DNA of 64,000 nucleotides from an uncultured Pelagibacteraceae bacterium (GCA_902547535.1 CACCOB010000002.1:248001-312000), one strand, 5' to 3'; shown: positions 1 to 10,748, counted from the first letter of the stretch. Made by a program: numbers and translations. The notes: generated from the letters alone by a model not told the origin.

Positions 1-642
1 TATAAATTCGGAAGATATATACTTATCAGTACATTTGTATCAGTTGGTACAGTTATAATTACATTAATTTTTGCTATTCCAGCTGCATACGCAGTTGCAA
101 GACTAAATTTTTTCGGAAAAAACTTTTTGTCTACTTCAATATTAATTATTTATATGTTTCCTGCTATAGTTTTAGTAATACCTTTGTATACTGTATTTAG
201 TCAACTAGGGTTAAGAAATAATGTTGGTGGGCTTTTAATTGTATATACAGCAACTACTTTGCCAGTTGCGATATATATGCTTCAAGGATATTTCAAAAGT
301 ATCCCTAAGGAATTGGAGGAAGCTGCTATTATGGATAAATTAAACTGGTTTGGAATTATTATAAAAATTATCTTACCATTAAGTATTCCTGCTATTTCCT
401 CAGTTGCTCTTTATGTGTTTATGATCGCATGGAATGAATTCTTGTTTTCTTTAATGTTTCTAGATAATCCAAATTCATTTACTTTATCGAGAGCTATACA
501 ATATTTGAGTGGTGATGCAGAAACTCCTAGACAATATCTAATGGCAGGATCAGTTGTAGTCACTATTCCAGTTTTATTTATTTTTGTTTATTTTGAAAAA
601 TATTTAGTAAGTGGACTAACTGCTGGAAGTGTAAAGGGATAA
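1..642 (+). CDS. Sugar ABC transporter permease, MalG-like (5' truncated)
   Basis: The reading frame is open from base 1, so the gene begins upstream of the window and about 213 C-terminal residues are visible. It is an inner-membrane permease subunit of a carbohydrate (CUT1-type) ABC importer. The sequence shows several hydrophobic membrane segments and the cytoplasmic EAA loop that docks on the ATPase (EELEEAAIMD followed by a Leu-Pro about 17 residues later). An in-frame TTG at 127 is internal and is not the start. The stop codon overlaps the next gene by one base (TAATG), which ties transport to the glycosidase that follows. The substrate cannot be read from this fragment; the neighbour suggests a glucoside or compatible-solute sugar. 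Confidence 0.9.
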   Translation, partial: YKFGRYILISTFVSVGTVIITLIFAIPAAYAVARLNFFGKNFLSTSILIIYMFPAIVLVIPLYTVFSQLGLRNNVGGLLIVYTATTLPVAIYMLQGYFKSIPKELEEAAIMDKLNWFGIIIKIILPLSIPAISSVALYVFMIAWNEFLFSLMFLDNPNSFTLSRAIQYLSGDAETPRQYLMAGSVVVTIPVLFIFVYFEKYLVSGLTAGSVKG

Positions 643-1913
643 TGAATAATTTTATTAATTCAGCCAAAAAGGTCTTATTAAGCAATAAAAAAAATGGATA
701 CACTTTACCAACAAATAATAAGTTATATCCAGCCCAATGGAATTGGGACTCAGGATTTATAGCTTTAGGTTATTCACATTTTAAACTTAAATATGCTTTA
801 GATGAACTAAAGACACTTATAAAAGGTCAATGGAGAGATGGAATGATACCACATATATTATTTCATGATTTAAATACTAATTATTATCCAAACCATTCTG
901 TTTGGGCCTGCGGAAATAAAATTCACTCATCTGGCATCACCCAACCTCCAATTTTAGCAATAATAATAAAATTAATTTTTGATAAATATAAAATTAAAAA
1001 AGAAAAAGCTGAATTTAAAAAAATTATTAAAGGTGTTTTAAAATATCACAAATGGTTCATTAAATTTAGAGACCCAAATAATTCAGGATTAGTCTCAATT
1101 TTACATCCATGGGAGAGTGGATATGATAATTCACCTCTATGGGATTATTCAATGAGTAAAGTAAAAATTCCAAAAAATTTGAAATATAAAAGAGGTGATA
1201 ACAAAGTGGTTAACCCTGAATACCGACCTCTAGATATAGATTATGATAGATATGTAACAATCAAAAATCATTTGAAAAAAAACAATTATAATCCAAACAA
1301 ACTTTTCAAAGCTTCATTATTTAATGTTGTTGATGTTGGATTTAATTCAATATTTTTGAGGGCAAATAAAGATCTTGTTAAACTATTAAAAATGTTTGAT
1401 TTGAAAAGTAATGAAATAGAAACGTATATTTCAAGATCTGAGAAAAAAATTGTTAAACTGTATAATAAAAAAAATAATAGTTTTATTAATATTGATTTGA
1501 AAAATAAAAAAAAAATAACTATCCCATCTATCACACATTATTTTATTTTATTTGCTGATTTAAGAGATAAAAAATTAAATAATAAAATTATCAAAAATTT
1601 AAAAAAACATAGCAATAAAGAAAAATATTTTTTTTCAAGTATAAAATCAGATCATCGAAAATTTGAAGAAAAAAGATATTGGCGAGGCCCAGTATGGATT
1701 AACTGTAACTGGATTATCTATCAAGGACTAAAAAATAAAGATATTAAATTTGCAAATCAAATCAAAAAGAAAACAATAAATCTTGTAAAACAAAAAGGTT
1801 TTAATGAATACTTTAGTTGCAAAACTGGAAAAGGATTCGGTGCAACCAACTTTTCATGGACAGCATCCTTATTTTTAGATTTAATTTTTGAAAATAAATA
1901 TGAGCAATTATAA
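642..1913 (+). CDS. GH63-type (alpha/alpha)6 glycosidase
   Basis: A 423-residue protein resembling the bacterial GH63/trehalase-fold group that includes glucosylglycerate and mannosylglycerate hydrolases. The supporting motifs are YPAQWNWDSGF near residue 30, HPWESGYDNSPLWD near 160 and YWRGPVWIN near 345; all three are hallmarks of the family's active-site barrel. No signal peptide is visible, so it should act in the cytoplasm on a sugar imported by the upstream permease. The middle of the protein (about residues 185-345) is unusually rich in Lys, Asn and Ile, and the DNA there has long A runs, more than in neighbours. Substrate assignment is inference; trehalose-like or glycosylglycerate substrates are both possible. 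Confidence 0.75.
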   Translation: MNNFINSAKKVLLSNKKNGYTLPTNNKLYPAQWNWDSGFIALGYSHFKLKYALDELKTLIKGQWRDGMIPHILFHDLNTNYYPNHSVWACGNKIHSSGITQPPILAIIIKLIFDKYKIKKEKAEFKKIIKGVLKYHKWFIKFRDPNNSGLVSILHPWESGYDNSPLWDYSMSKVKIPKNLKYKRGDNKVVNPEYRPLDIDYDRYVTIKNHLKKNNYNPNKLFKASLFNVVDVGFNSIFLRANKDLVKLLKMFDLKSNEIETYISRSEKKIVKLYNKKNNSFINIDLKNKKKITIPSITHYFILFADLRDKKLNNKIIKNLKKHSNKEKYFFSSIKSDHRKFEEKRYWRGPVWINCNWIIYQGLKNKDIKFANQIKKKTINLVKQKGFNEYFSCKTGKGFGATNFSWTASLFLDLIFENKYEQL

Positions 1914-3063
1914 TTGGAATTATCCCACTACTATTTGGGTTGGCAAAGATAGAATAAAAGATCTTTATTTGGCGTGTTCAAATTTAAAAATTCAAAATCC
2001 TTTATTTGTGACGGATAAGGACTTAATAAACTTACCAATGGTTAAAGAAGTAATTTCAAAAATTAAAAATAGAATTAATAATATAGTAGTGTTCTCTGAT
2101 TTTTCAGGAAATCCTTTTGGTGAGAATGTTGAAGAAGGTGTTAAAGAATTTAAGAAAAATAATTGTGACGGGGTAATTGCTTTTGGAGGTGGTAGTGGAC
2201 TTGATGTGGGAAAAGCAATTGCATTTATGTCTGTACAAACAAGACCTATATGGGACTTTGAGGATATTGGAGATTATTGGAAAAGAGCAAATAATGAAAA
2301 TATACCCCCTATAATTGCTATCCCAACCACAGCAGGAACGGGTTCAGAAACAGGGAGAGCTTCTGCGATAATAAATAAAGAAACTGGAGTTAAAAAAATA
2401 ATTTTCCATCCAAAATTTTTACCATCAATAGTTATCTTAGACCCAATTTTAACAAAAGATCTTTCTCCACGATTAACAGGAGCAACTGGCATGGATGCAC
2501 TAGCGCATAATTTGGAAGCTTTTTGTGCGCCAGGTTTTCATCCCATGGCAGATGGTATTGCAATTGAAGGAATGAGATTAATAAAGAAATCTTTGCTAAA
2601 TGCAGTACATAATGGTAATGATCTAGATGCAAGATCTGATTTATTAGCTGCTGCCAGTATGGGTTCAACCGCTTTTCAGAAAGGTCTTGGTGCCATTCAT
2701 TCACTAAGTCATCCATTAAATGCTAAGTTCAATATTCATCATGGATTATCTAACGCAATATTCATGCCATATGTATTAACTTTCAATAGAGAAGCTATAG
2801 AAAAGAGGATTATGTCTATTTGTGATTATCTTAATTTATCCAAAAGTTTTAATTCTTTCTTAGAGTGGATACTAGATTTAAGAAAAAAATTAGAAATTCC
2901 TCATAAACTATCTGATGTGATTGATATAAATAAACTCGATTTAGATCAACTCTCTGAAATGGCTTTGAATGACCCGTCAACTGCCTCTAACCCCAAAAAA
3001 TTGACAATTTCTGATATGAAAATTATTTACAAAAATAGTATCTCTGGAGAATTGTTTACATGA
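1900..3063 (+). CDS. Iron-containing alcohol dehydrogenase
   Basis: A 387-residue group III (FucO-like) NAD(P)-dependent alcohol dehydrogenase. The glycine-rich FGGGSGLDVGKA segment binds the nucleotide. The metal ligands of FucO are all present by spacing: an Asp and a His four residues apart in GMDALAH, then two His in AIHSLSHPLN and IHHG. I chose the ATG at 1900, which overlaps the upstream stop by 14 bases; a TTG at 1888 would add four residues and is less likely. It lies between a glycosidase and an amidotransferase, so it may reduce or oxidise an aldehyde or alcohol from sugar breakdown. The substrate is unknown. Confidence 0.85.
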   Translation: MSNYNWNYPTTIWVGKDRIKDLYLACSNLKIQNPLFVTDKDLINLPMVKEVISKIKNRINNIVVFSDFSGNPFGENVEEGVKEFKKNNCDGVIAFGGGSGLDVGKAIAFMSVQTRPIWDFEDIGDYWKRANNENIPPIIAIPTTAGTGSETGRASAIINKETGVKKIIFHPKFLPSIVILDPILTKDLSPRLTGATGMDALAHNLEAFCAPGFHPMADGIAIEGMRLIKKSLLNAVHNGNDLDARSDLLAAASMGSTAFQKGLGAIHSLSHPLNAKFNIHHGLSNAIFMPYVLTFNREAIEKRIMSICDYLNLSKSFNSFLEWILDLRKKLEIPHKLSDVIDINKLDLDQLSEMALNDPSTASNPKKLTISDMKIIYKNSISGELFT

Positions 3064-3845
3064 AAAAAATATTAATAGTTGAAGGTAATCTTAAAGAGGA
3101 AAATCAAAGTTTTACTGAAGGTGGAATAAAAACTCACACTGAAAGTCTAAAAGATAGTATTAGTTATTTCACAAATAATTTAGAAATTGATGTAGTTAAT
3201 CCTTCATCTGATAAAAATATTTCAGAAGTAGCAAAAGATTTAGAAAAATTTGATGGGCTAATCTGGGGAGGAAGTAGCCTAAATATATATAATGATACAG
3301 TGGAAATAAGAAGACAAATAGAATTTATGAGATCATGTCAAAATAAAATAAAGAAAATACTAGCAATTTGTTGGGGTCTTCAGGTAGCCGCTACTGTTGC
3401 TGGAGGTCAAGTAAAAAGATGCATGACTGGATCTCATAGAGGAATAGCTCATGATATTGAAATCAATAGTAATGGATTGCAACATCCAATTTATAAAAAT
3501 AAAAGTGAAACTTTTAATACACCAGCATTCAATTTTGATGAGGTTGTAAAATTACCTAAAAATTCAATCTTGTTAGCTTCAAATCCTGTAAATAAAGTTA
3601 TGGGGATCAATTTCAAATCTGGAGTAAGTGATATTTGGGGAATTCAATATCACCCAGAAATTACTTATGATAAAATGATAAGTCTTATTCATTTTAGAAA
3701 AGATCGTCTGTTAAATAATAAAGCTTTTTCTGATGAGCAGGAAATAAACAAGCATGTAGCTATGATTGCGGAGGAAAATAAAAAATCAAATAAAGATCTT
3801 AGAATGCGAGAACTTGAAAATTGGTTAAATTATCTTTTAAAATAA
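3060..3845 (+). CDS. Class I glutamine amidotransferase
   Basis: A 261-residue single-domain GATase1 protein. The nucleophile elbow appears as ICWGLQ near residue 103, with Trp in place of the commoner Phe or Leu, and the His/Glu pair of the triad appears as QYHPEI near residue 199. The family either hydrolyses glutamine to feed ammonia to a synthase or cleaves gamma-glutamyl compounds. No synthase domain or partner gene is adjacent, so a stand-alone gamma-glutamyl hydrolase-like role is possible. Its ATG overlaps the dehydrogenase stop by four bases (ATGA), so the two are probably translated together. Its 3' end overlaps the convergent formate-THF ligase gene by nine bases. Confidence 0.8.
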   Translation: MKKILIVEGNLKEENQSFTEGGIKTHTESLKDSISYFTNNLEIDVVNPSSDKNISEVAKDLEKFDGLIWGGSSLNIYNDTVEIRRQIEFMRSCQNKIKKILAICWGLQVAATVAGGQVKRCMTGSHRGIAHDIEINSNGLQHPIYKNKSETFNTPAFNFDEVVKLPKNSILLASNPVNKVMGINFKSGVSDIWGIQYHPEITYDKMISLIHFRKDRLLNNKAFSDEQEINKHVAMIAEENKKSNKDLRMRELENWLNYLLK

Positions 3846-5513
3846 ACCTTCTGTTTCACCTTTATCATTAATTTTTATTTTGTCTGCAGCTGGCACTTTT
3901 GGTAACCCAGGCATTGTCATTATTGCACCGCAAACAACTACTATAAATTCTGCTCCTGAAGATAATCTTACCTCTCTTATCGGCAGGACATGTCCGGATG
4001 GTGCACCTTTTAAATTAGGGTCTGTGGAAAAACTATATTGTGTCTTTGCAATACAAATTGGTAAGGATTGGTAACCTGTCTCTTCAAAATTTTTTAATTG
4101 TTCTCTTATTTTGGTATCCGCTACAACTTCACTTGCTCTATATAATTCCTTTGCAATCGTCTCAATTTTTTTAAATAAGGATGTTTTATTATCGTATAAA
4201 AATTTGAAGTCACTTCCCTTTTCACACAGTTCAACAACATTATTTGCTAAATCTACTGCTCCTTCTCCACCTTTTTCCCAATGTTTTGATATCGATGCTG
4301 TTACACCTTTCTGTTGACAAAATTTTATAACTTCATCGACCTCTTTGTCTGTATCCAAAACAAAGTGATTGATAGCTACAGTAACAGGCAAGCCAAATTT
4401 TTGAATATTTTCAATGTGTCTTTCTAAATTCACCAATCCTTTTTTTACAGCGTCTATATTTTCATTTTTAAGTTCATCTTTATTAACACCACCGTGCATT
4501 TTTAAAGCTCTTATAGTTGCTACAATCACCACACAACTTGGTTTTAGACCTGATTTTCTACATTTTATATCTAAGAATTTTTCAGCACCTAGATCAGCAC
4601 CAAATCCTGCCTCAGTAACAACATAGTCTGATAGTTTTAATGCACTTTTAGTTGCTAATACAGAATTACAACCATGCGCAATATTGGCGAAAGGACCTCC
4701 ATGGATTATAGCGGGATTATTTTCCAAAGTTTGAGTTACATTTGGTCTAATTGCGTCTTTTAGCAAAACAGTCATTGGACCATGTGCATTTAAATCTTTT
4801 GCATAAATTGGTTTTTTATCTCTTGTGTAAGCAACAGTTATATTTCCAATTCTATTTTCAAGATCATGTAAATCATTAGATAAACAAAAGATCGCCATTA
4901 TTTCAGATGCAACCGTAATGTCAAAACCATCTTCTCTTGGGAAACCATTTGCAACACCACCAAGATTAATATTGATAGATCTTAATGCTCTATCATTCAT
5001 ATCAAGCACTCTTTTCCAAACTATTCTTCTTACATCAATATTTAATTTATTACCCCAATAAATATGGTTATCTATTAAAGCAGATAAAAGATTGTGAGCA
5101 GAAGTGATTGCATGAAAGTCACCTGTGAAATGAAGATTTATTTGTTCCATAGGAACAACTTGTGCATAACCACCACCAGCCGCACCACCTTTCATTCCAA
5201 ATGAAGGACCTAAGCTTGGCTCTCTTAAACAAACAATAGATTTTTTACCTATTTTATTTAATCCATCTGACAATCCAACTGAGGTGGTTGTTTTTCCTTC
5301 TCCAGCTGGAGTAGGAGTAATTGCTGTAACTAATATTAATTTTCCGTCTTTCTTATTTTTAAATTTTTCAAGATATTCGATTTTGATCTTAGCTATATAT
5401 CTACTTATTGGACTATATGCCTCAGCATTATCTGGAACACCAACTCCATCCAAAATCTCTTGAATTGGTTTCATATTTGCTTCTCTTGCAATTTGGATAT
5501 CTGTTTTTGACAT
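3837..5513 (-). CDS. fhs: Formate--tetrahydrofolate ligase
   Basis: A 558-residue cytoplasmic enzyme that interconverts formate, ATP and THF with 10-formyl-THF. The length and the nucleotide-binding [11 protein letters not shown] motif at residues 67-77 are characteristic of the family. Conserved stretches such as [11 protein letters not shown] and [11 protein letters not shown] are present. In organisms that oxidise methyl groups, the enzyme can run towards formate and make ATP. That fits its position divergent from the sarcosine oxidase operon, which releases C1 units as methylene-THF. The 128-base divergent spacer (5514-5641) is extremely AT-rich; I see -10-like sequences there but no convincing -35. 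Confidence 0.97.
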   Translation of the reverse strand: MSKTDIQIAREANMKPIQEILDGVGVPDNAEAYSPISRYIAKIKIEYLEKFKNKKDGKLILVTAITPTPAGEGKTTTSVGLSDGLNKIGKKSIVCLREPSLGPSFGMKGGAAGGGYAQVVPMEQINLHFTGDFHAITSAHNLLSALIDNHIYWGNKLNIDVRRIVWKRVLDMNDRALRSININLGGVANGFPREDGFDITVASEIMAIFCLSNDLHDLENRIGNITVAYTRDKKPIYAKDLNAHGPMTVLLKDAIRPNVTQTLENNPAIIHGGPFANIAHGCNSVLATKSALKLSDYVVTEAGFGADLGAEKFLDIKCRKSGLKPSCVVIVATIRALKMHGGVNKDELKNENIDAVKKGLVNLERHIENIQKFGLPVTVAINHFVLDTDKEVDEVIKFCQQKGVTASISKHWEKGGEGAVDLANNVVELCEKGSDFKFLYDNKTSLFKKIETIAKELYRASEVVADTKIREQLKNFEETGYQSLPICIAKTQYSFSTDPNLKGAPSGHVLPIREVRLSSGAEFIVVVCGAIMTMPGLPKVPAADKIKINDKGETEGLF

Positions 5514-5641
5514 TTGGTTTAAAACCTATAATAAATTAATGTGCAAAATTTCTATACTTTTTTAATAGGATTTTAAACATCTAAAAAATATATATATAAA
5601 AAATAAGAAAAAATTTAAGTTTAATTAGATAAAATTATAAA

Positions 5642-6898
5642 ATGCAAAAATACTCAGTTTTTAGTCTAATAAAAAATGCATTCTCAGATCATCAAAATTG
5701 GGAAGTCGCATGGAAAGATCCAACTCCTAAAAAAGAATATGATGTAATTATTATTGGTGGTGGAGGCCATGGTTTGGCAACTGCATACTATTTAGCAAAA
5801 GAACATAACATTACAAATGTTGCTATTATTGAAAAAGGTTGGATAGGTGGAGGAAACGTTGGAAGGAATACTACAATTATTAGGTCTAATTATATGCATG
5901 ATGAAAATGGATTGTTTAGTGAATTTGGTATGGACCTATGGAGAAAGATGAGCCAAGATTTAAATTACAATGTAATGTTTTCTCCAAGAGGAATAATTAA
6001 TCTTGCCCACTCAGATGCACAAATGAATGCCTATTCAAGAAGAGGAAATTCTATGCGTTTGAACGGAATTGATGCTGTTTTGTTAAATAGAGAAGAAGTT
6101 CAAAAGTTAATTCCAATGGCAGACTTTTCTGACAATGTAAGATTTCCAATTTTTGGAGGTTTGATGCAACCAAGCGCTGGAACAGCAAGACATGATGCTG
6201 TTGCCTGGGGTTATGCAAGACAAGCAGACTCTATGGGTGTTGATATAATTCAAAATTGTGAAGTTACGGGATTTGATATCTCAAATGGAAAAATTCTTGG
6301 AGTAAGAACTTCTAAAGGAGATATTAAAGCCAAGAAAGTTGGTTTATGCGTTGCAGGAAGTACAAATATTTTGGCAGAAATGTTAAATATGACTTTACCA
6401 ATTGAAACTCATTTGCTTCAAGCATGTGTTTCAGAGCCTATTAAACCTTTGCTTGATCATGTTGTTACATTTGGTGCAGGACATTTTTATTGTAGCCAAT
6501 CAGATAAAGGTGAAATGGTTATGGGTGGAGACTTAGATGGATATAATAGTTATTCACAAAGAGGAAACTTGCCAACTCTTCAACATGTATTAACAGAGGG
6601 GATTGCGATGTTTCCATTTCTTAGCAAATTAAAAATGTTAAGAACTTGGGGCGGAATAATGGATATGTCCATGGATGGATCACCAATTATTGATAAAACG
6701 CATATTAACGGATTATATTTAAATTGTGGTTGGTGCTATGGTGGATTTAAAGCAACTCCAGCATCCGGGTGGACTTTTGCACATACAATTGCTCAAGATA
6801 GAGTTCATGATTTAAATGCTGGTTATAGCCTCAACAGATTTAGCACTGGAAATTTAATTGATGAAAAAGGCCTAGGAACTAAAACCTGGATATCATAA
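5642..6898 (+). CDS. soxB: Sarcosine oxidase subunit beta
   Basis: The 418-residue flavoprotein subunit of heterotetrameric sarcosine oxidase, which demethylates sarcosine to glycine with transfer of the methyl carbon to THF. An N-terminal Rossmann FAD site is seen (IIGGGGHG at about 38-44), followed by the conserved GGGNVGRNTTIIRSNY segment near 75-90. Length is typical. It is the first gene of the complete soxBDAG operon, and the next gene starts directly after its stop codon. Substrate sarcosine is the end product of the dimethylglycine dehydrogenases encoded elsewhere in the window, so this complex completes betaine demethylation. Confidence 0.96.
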   Translation: MQKYSVFSLIKNAFSDHQNWEVAWKDPTPKKEYDVIIIGGGGHGLATAYYLAKEHNITNVAIIEKGWIGGGNVGRNTTIIRSNYMHDENGLFSEFGMDLWRKMSQDLNYNVMFSPRGIINLAHSDAQMNAYSRRGNSMRLNGIDAVLLNREEVQKLIPMADFSDNVRFPIFGGLMQPSAGTARHDAVAWGYARQADSMGVDIIQNCEVTGFDISNGKILGVRTSKGDIKAKKVGLCVAGSTNILAEMLNMTLPIETHLLQACVSEPIKPLLDHVVTFGAGHFYCSQSDKGEMVMGGDLDGYNSYSQRGNLPTLQHVLTEGIAMFPFLSKLKMLRTWGGIMDMSMDGSPIIDKTHINGLYLNCGWCYGGFKATPASGWTFAHTIAQDRVHDLNAGYSLNRFSTGNLIDEKGLGTKTWIS

Positions 6899-7168
6899 AT
6901 GTTATATATCAACTGTCCACATTGTGGACTTAGATCTCAGAATGAATTTGCTTATGGCGGAGATGCAACAGTAAAGCGTCCTGAACTAAATAAAGAAATA
7001 AGCGATCAAGAATGGGATAATTTTGTATACTTAAGAAAAAGTCCAAGAGGAAAACATTTAGAATTATGGCATCATATTTCTGGATGTAGACAATGGATTA
7101 AAGTTGAGAGAGATACATCAACTCACGAAATTTTTAAAACTTATAAAGCAAACGAAGCAATAGAATAA
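6899..7168 (+). CDS. soxD: Sarcosine oxidase subunit delta
   Basis: An 89-residue zinc-binding subunit of heterotetrameric sarcosine oxidase. The zinc ligands are visible as CPHCG at residues 6-10 and the HISGCRQW segment near 62-69, together giving three Cys and one His. The length matches the family. It starts immediately after the soxB stop and overlaps soxA by one base, so it is embedded in the operon. Confidence 0.96.
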   Translation: MLYINCPHCGLRSQNEFAYGGDATVKRPELNKEISDQEWDNFVYLRKSPRGKHLELWHHISGCRQWIKVERDTSTHEIFKTYKANEAIE

Positions 7169-10164
7169 TGTCCCAGGATTTTAGATTAGATAATGTTGGA
7201 ATGGTCAATAGAGAAAAAAAAATCTCGTTTAAGTTTAATGGCAAAAAATATTTTGGTTTCGAGGGAGATACTATCGCATCTGCCTTAATAGCGAATGGAG
7301 TTCATTTAGTAGGTAGAAGTTTTAAATATCATAGGCCTAGGGGTTTTTTTGGAGTTGGCGTTGATGAGCCTTATGCAATTCTGCAGTTAGACAGAAATAA
7401 TGAGAGAGATCCAAATATAAGAGCAACAGAACAAGAAATTTTTGAAGGACTAGAGGTTAAGAGTGTTAATTGTTGGCCTAGTGTAAATTTTGATATTGGA
7501 GCGATAAATAATTTTTTAAAAATGTTTTTTCCAGCTGGTTTTTATTACAAAACATTTATGTGGCCTCCTAGCTTTTGGTATAAAATATATGAACCTTTTA
7601 TTCGAATGGCGGCTGGATTTGGAGAAGCCTCTATCAAACATGATAAAGAGAGATATGAGCATAAATATGAGTATTGTGATTTATTAATAACAGGATCTGG
7701 ACCTTCAGGTTTAGCAAGTGCTTATGCTGCTGCCAAGAATGGAGCCCGAGTAATATTGGCTGAGGATAAACCAAGATTTGGAGGTAGCTTATTAACAAGT
7801 GATGTAAATATAGGAAACCAAACAGGTGTTGAGTGGACAGAAAAAATTATAGCAGAACTAAAGTCCATGCCTAACGTTACAGTAAAAAATCGATCGCAAG
7901 TTTTTGGTTACTATGATCACAATATGTTAGTAATGTCAGAGCGTATTAGTGATCACTTGCCAAAAACTCAAAAATATCTCCCTAAACAACGTTTATGGTA
8001 CATAAGAGCAAATGAAGTATTGATTTCATCAGGTTCAATTGAAAGACCTTTAGTTTTTGGAAACAATGATACTCCTGGCGTTATGTTATCGTCAGCTGCT
8101 AAAGAGTATATGAAAGTTTATGGCGTATTAGTTGGAAAAAAACCTTTAATTTTCACAAACAATGATAGTGGTTATGAAACTGCAATTGAATTTAAAAAAA
8201 ACGGAGTAAATCCAATCATATTGGATACAAGAAGTAATCCTTCTTCAGATATTATAACTGAGGCAAAAAATTTAAATATTGAAATTAAGTTCTCCTATGT
8301 AGTTGTTGCTGCGAAAGGCTATAAAAAAGTTAAATCAGCAGATATCGCTAAAATATCTGACGATAAAAAAGAATTATTTAACATAGAAAATATAAAATGT
8401 GATTGTATCTGTGTATCAGGTTTTTGGACACCATCTATTCATTTAGCATCACAGTCAGGAAACAAATCTAAATTTAACGAAAAAATTGATGCATTTGTAC
8501 CAGATAAATCCAAACAACAAGAAAATACAATAGGGTCAGCAAATGGAATATTTACATTAGAGGAAACAATTAAAGATGCTTTTGATAAAGGTTTTGATGT
8601 TTCAAATAAAATAACTGAAAAAAATAATAAAGTTTCAGTACCAACAGTAGTAGAAAAAAAATCAACAGATCATGACAAATTTTGGTGTGTTCCTTTACCA
8701 AAAGGTAAATCTTATAAAAGGTTTTTAGATTTTCAGAATGATGTAGCGGTTTCTGATATTGAGCTAGCTTTAAGAGAAGGTTTTAGGTCTATCGAGCATG
8801 TAAAAAGATATACAACGCTTGGTATGGCTACGGACCAAGGAAAAACAAGTAATTTAAATGGATTACAATTAGTTTCTGATATTGAGAATAAAGTTGTTCC
8901 ACAAGTAGGACATACGACTTTTAGACCTCCTTATACCCCGGTTTCAATTGGAGCAATTGTAGGAAGAGAAGTTGGTAAGCATTCTAAACCAACAAGAAAA
9001 TCACCTATGCACTCATGGCATGAAAAAAATAATGCAGTATTTGTTGATGCAGGAGTTTGGTTAAGACCAAGATATTACAAGCAAGGAAATGAGGGGTTAT
9101 TTGAAGCATCAAAAAGAGAGGCAAAGAATGTAAGACAAAATGTAGGCGTATGTGATGTTACAACATTAGGTAAAATAGATGTTAAAGGACCAGATGCAGC
9201 AGAATTTTTAAATAGAGTTTATACTAACGCTTGGCTTAAACTTCCAGTAGGTAAAGCAAGATACGGTGTGATGTTAAGAGAAGATGGAATTGTAATGGAT
9301 GATGGAACAACAACAAGGATTTCCGAAAATCATTATCACATGACAACTACAACAGCTCAAGCAGCAAATGTTCTATCTCATTTAGAATATTATTTACAAC
9401 TAGTGTGGCCAGAATTAAATGTAAACGTTGTATCAACCACAGAGCAATGGGCAGGTGCAGCAATCGCAGGACCTAATTCTAGAAAATTATTAATGAAATT
9501 ATTCTCTAATTTAGATGTTTCAAACGAAGGTTTACCATTTATGGGTTATAAAGAAGCTGATTTATTTGGAGTTCCTGCAAAAATTTACAGAATTTCGTTT
9601 TCTGGTGAGTTGGCATATGAGATTAACGTTGAGTCCGATAACGGATATTTCATGTGGGAAAAAATCATGGAAGTTGGACAAGAATTTCAAATACAGCCAT
9701 ATGGAACTGAAGCTTTGTCAACTCTAAGAATAGAAATGGGCCATGTTGCAGGATCTGAATTAGATGGAAGAACAATTCCTTACGATGCATCTTTAGAAGG
9801 GCTAGTTAGTAAGAAAAAAGATTTTATAGGCAAAAGATCTTTAAACAGATCTGCCTTTACATCTACGGATAGAGAAAAATTAGTTGGCTTAGTTCCAATT
9901 GATAAAACTACAAGTATACCTGAGGGATCTTACATAGTAAAAGATCCAAAAGCAAAATTACCTAATCCAAAATTAGGTCATGTTTCGGCTTCATGTTGGA
10001 GTGTTGAATATGATAACCCATTTTCTTTAGCAATAATTAAAGATGGTAAAAATATGATAGGACAAAAACTCTTTGCTATGTCACCTTTAAAAAACAAAAC
10101 GATACCTGTAGAGATTGTCTCTTCTCATTATGTAGATCCTGAAGGAAAGAGAGTTAGATCATGA
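7168..10164 (+). CDS. soxA: Sarcosine oxidase subunit alpha
   Basis: The 998-residue large subunit. Domains in order are an N-terminal ferredoxin-like domain (about 15-100, with the conserved GRSFKYHRPRG), a dinucleotide-binding oxidoreductase region with GSGPSG at 176-181, and a C-terminal GcvT/aminomethyltransferase-type THF domain from about residue 620. That last domain captures formaldehyde from sarcosine as methylene-THF. Length and order are normal for the family, and no break in the frame is apparent. It overlaps soxD by one base and soxG by four bases. Confidence 0.96.
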   Translation: MSQDFRLDNVGMVNREKKISFKFNGKKYFGFEGDTIASALIANGVHLVGRSFKYHRPRGFFGVGVDEPYAILQLDRNNERDPNIRATEQEIFEGLEVKSVNCWPSVNFDIGAINNFLKMFFPAGFYYKTFMWPPSFWYKIYEPFIRMAAGFGEASIKHDKERYEHKYEYCDLLITGSGPSGLASAYAAAKNGARVILAEDKPRFGGSLLTSDVNIGNQTGVEWTEKIIAELKSMPNVTVKNRSQVFGYYDHNMLVMSERISDHLPKTQKYLPKQRLWYIRANEVLISSGSIERPLVFGNNDTPGVMLSSAAKEYMKVYGVLVGKKPLIFTNNDSGYETAIEFKKNGVNPIILDTRSNPSSDIITEAKNLNIEIKFSYVVVAAKGYKKVKSADIAKISDDKKELFNIENIKCDCICVSGFWTPSIHLASQSGNKSKFNEKIDAFVPDKSKQQENTIGSANGIFTLEETIKDAFDKGFDVSNKITEKNNKVSVPTVVEKKSTDHDKFWCVPLPKGKSYKRFLDFQNDVAVSDIELALREGFRSIEHVKRYTTLGMATDQGKTSNLNGLQLVSDIENKVVPQVGHTTFRPPYTPVSIGAIVGREVGKHSKPTRKSPMHSWHEKNNAVFVDAGVWLRPRYYKQGNEGLFEASKREAKNVRQNVGVCDVTTLGKIDVKGPDAAEFLNRVYTNAWLKLPVGKARYGVMLREDGIVMDDGTTTRISENHYHMTTTTAQAANVLSHLEYYLQLVWPELNVNVVSTTEQWAGAAIAGPNSRKLLMKLFSNLDVSNEGLPFMGYKEADLFGVPAKIYRISFSGELAYEINVESDNGYFMWEKIMEVGQEFQIQPYGTEALSTLRIEMGHVAGSELDGRTIPYDASLEGLVSKKKDFIGKRSLNRSAFTSTDREKLVGLVPIDKTTSIPEGSYIVKDPKAKLPNPKLGHVSASCWSVEYDNPFSLAIIKDGKNMIGQKLFAMSPLKNKTIPVEIVSSHYVDPEGKRVRS

Positions 10165-10748
10165 CGATGATATCACCTTTGCAGAACATTCATTCTGAGG
10201 GCTCTTATGGAAATTTTGAAAATAAAACTGAAAATGAATTATTGAAAATTTCTGAGTTAAAAAATTTATTAATTGTTCAAATAGTTCAGTACAAAAATTC
10301 TTCAATTAAAATAAATGATATAAAACTTAATAATTTGCAATTTGTTAATGAAGCACAAAAAGTTGTCGCAAATGAAAATTTAAGAATATTGTGGAATTCA
10401 CCAAACAATTGGCTTGTTGTTTCTAACAAAAAAGAACTTTTTAATGAAATTTTAAAAAATTTTAATGATAGCGACTTTGCTGTTACAGATCTCTCACACT
10501 CAAAAGCAATTATAGAAATAGAAGGACCTAATGTTAAAGAGGTTTTAAAAAAAGGTTGTCCGTTTAATTTCAATATATTTAGTAAAAATATGTGCATCAA
10601 CTCATCATATAACGGAATATCTTTTTTAGTTGATATGGTTGAAGATGATCCTGAAAAAGCTAGAATTTTTTCACTTCGTAGTTTTGGGGAATCTATGTAC
10701 CACTCAATAACTGATGCTTCACTAGAATATGGCTATAAATGTATCTAG
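10161..10748 (+). CDS. soxG: Sarcosine oxidase subunit gamma
   Basis: A 195-residue subunit with a truncated GcvT-like fold that packs against the alpha subunit. Similarity in this subunit is always weak, and the call rests on size, position directly after soxA with an ATGA overlap, and the DLSHSKAIIEIEGP segment near residues 112-125, which resembles the family core. It ends three bases before the convergent transporter gene, with no terminator hairpin visible between them. Confidence 0.9.
   Translation: MTMISPLQNIHSEGSYGNFENKTENELLKISELKNLLIVQIVQYKNSSIKINDIKLNNLQFVNEAQKVVANENLRILWNSPNNWLVVSNKKELFNEILKNFNDSDFAVTDLSHSKAIIEIEGPNVKEVLKKGCPFNFNIFSKNMCINSSYNGISFLVDMVEDDPEKARIFSLRSFGESMYHSITDASLEYGYKCI

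Noticed and set aside
2432..2716. 94-residue minus-strand reading frame
   Set aside because: Antisense to the iron alcohol dehydrogenase, whose metal ligands are encoded on the plus strand here.
5514..5641. Glycine riboswitch before the sarcosine oxidase operon
   Set aside because: The spacer is almost pure A/T with no GC-rich paired core.
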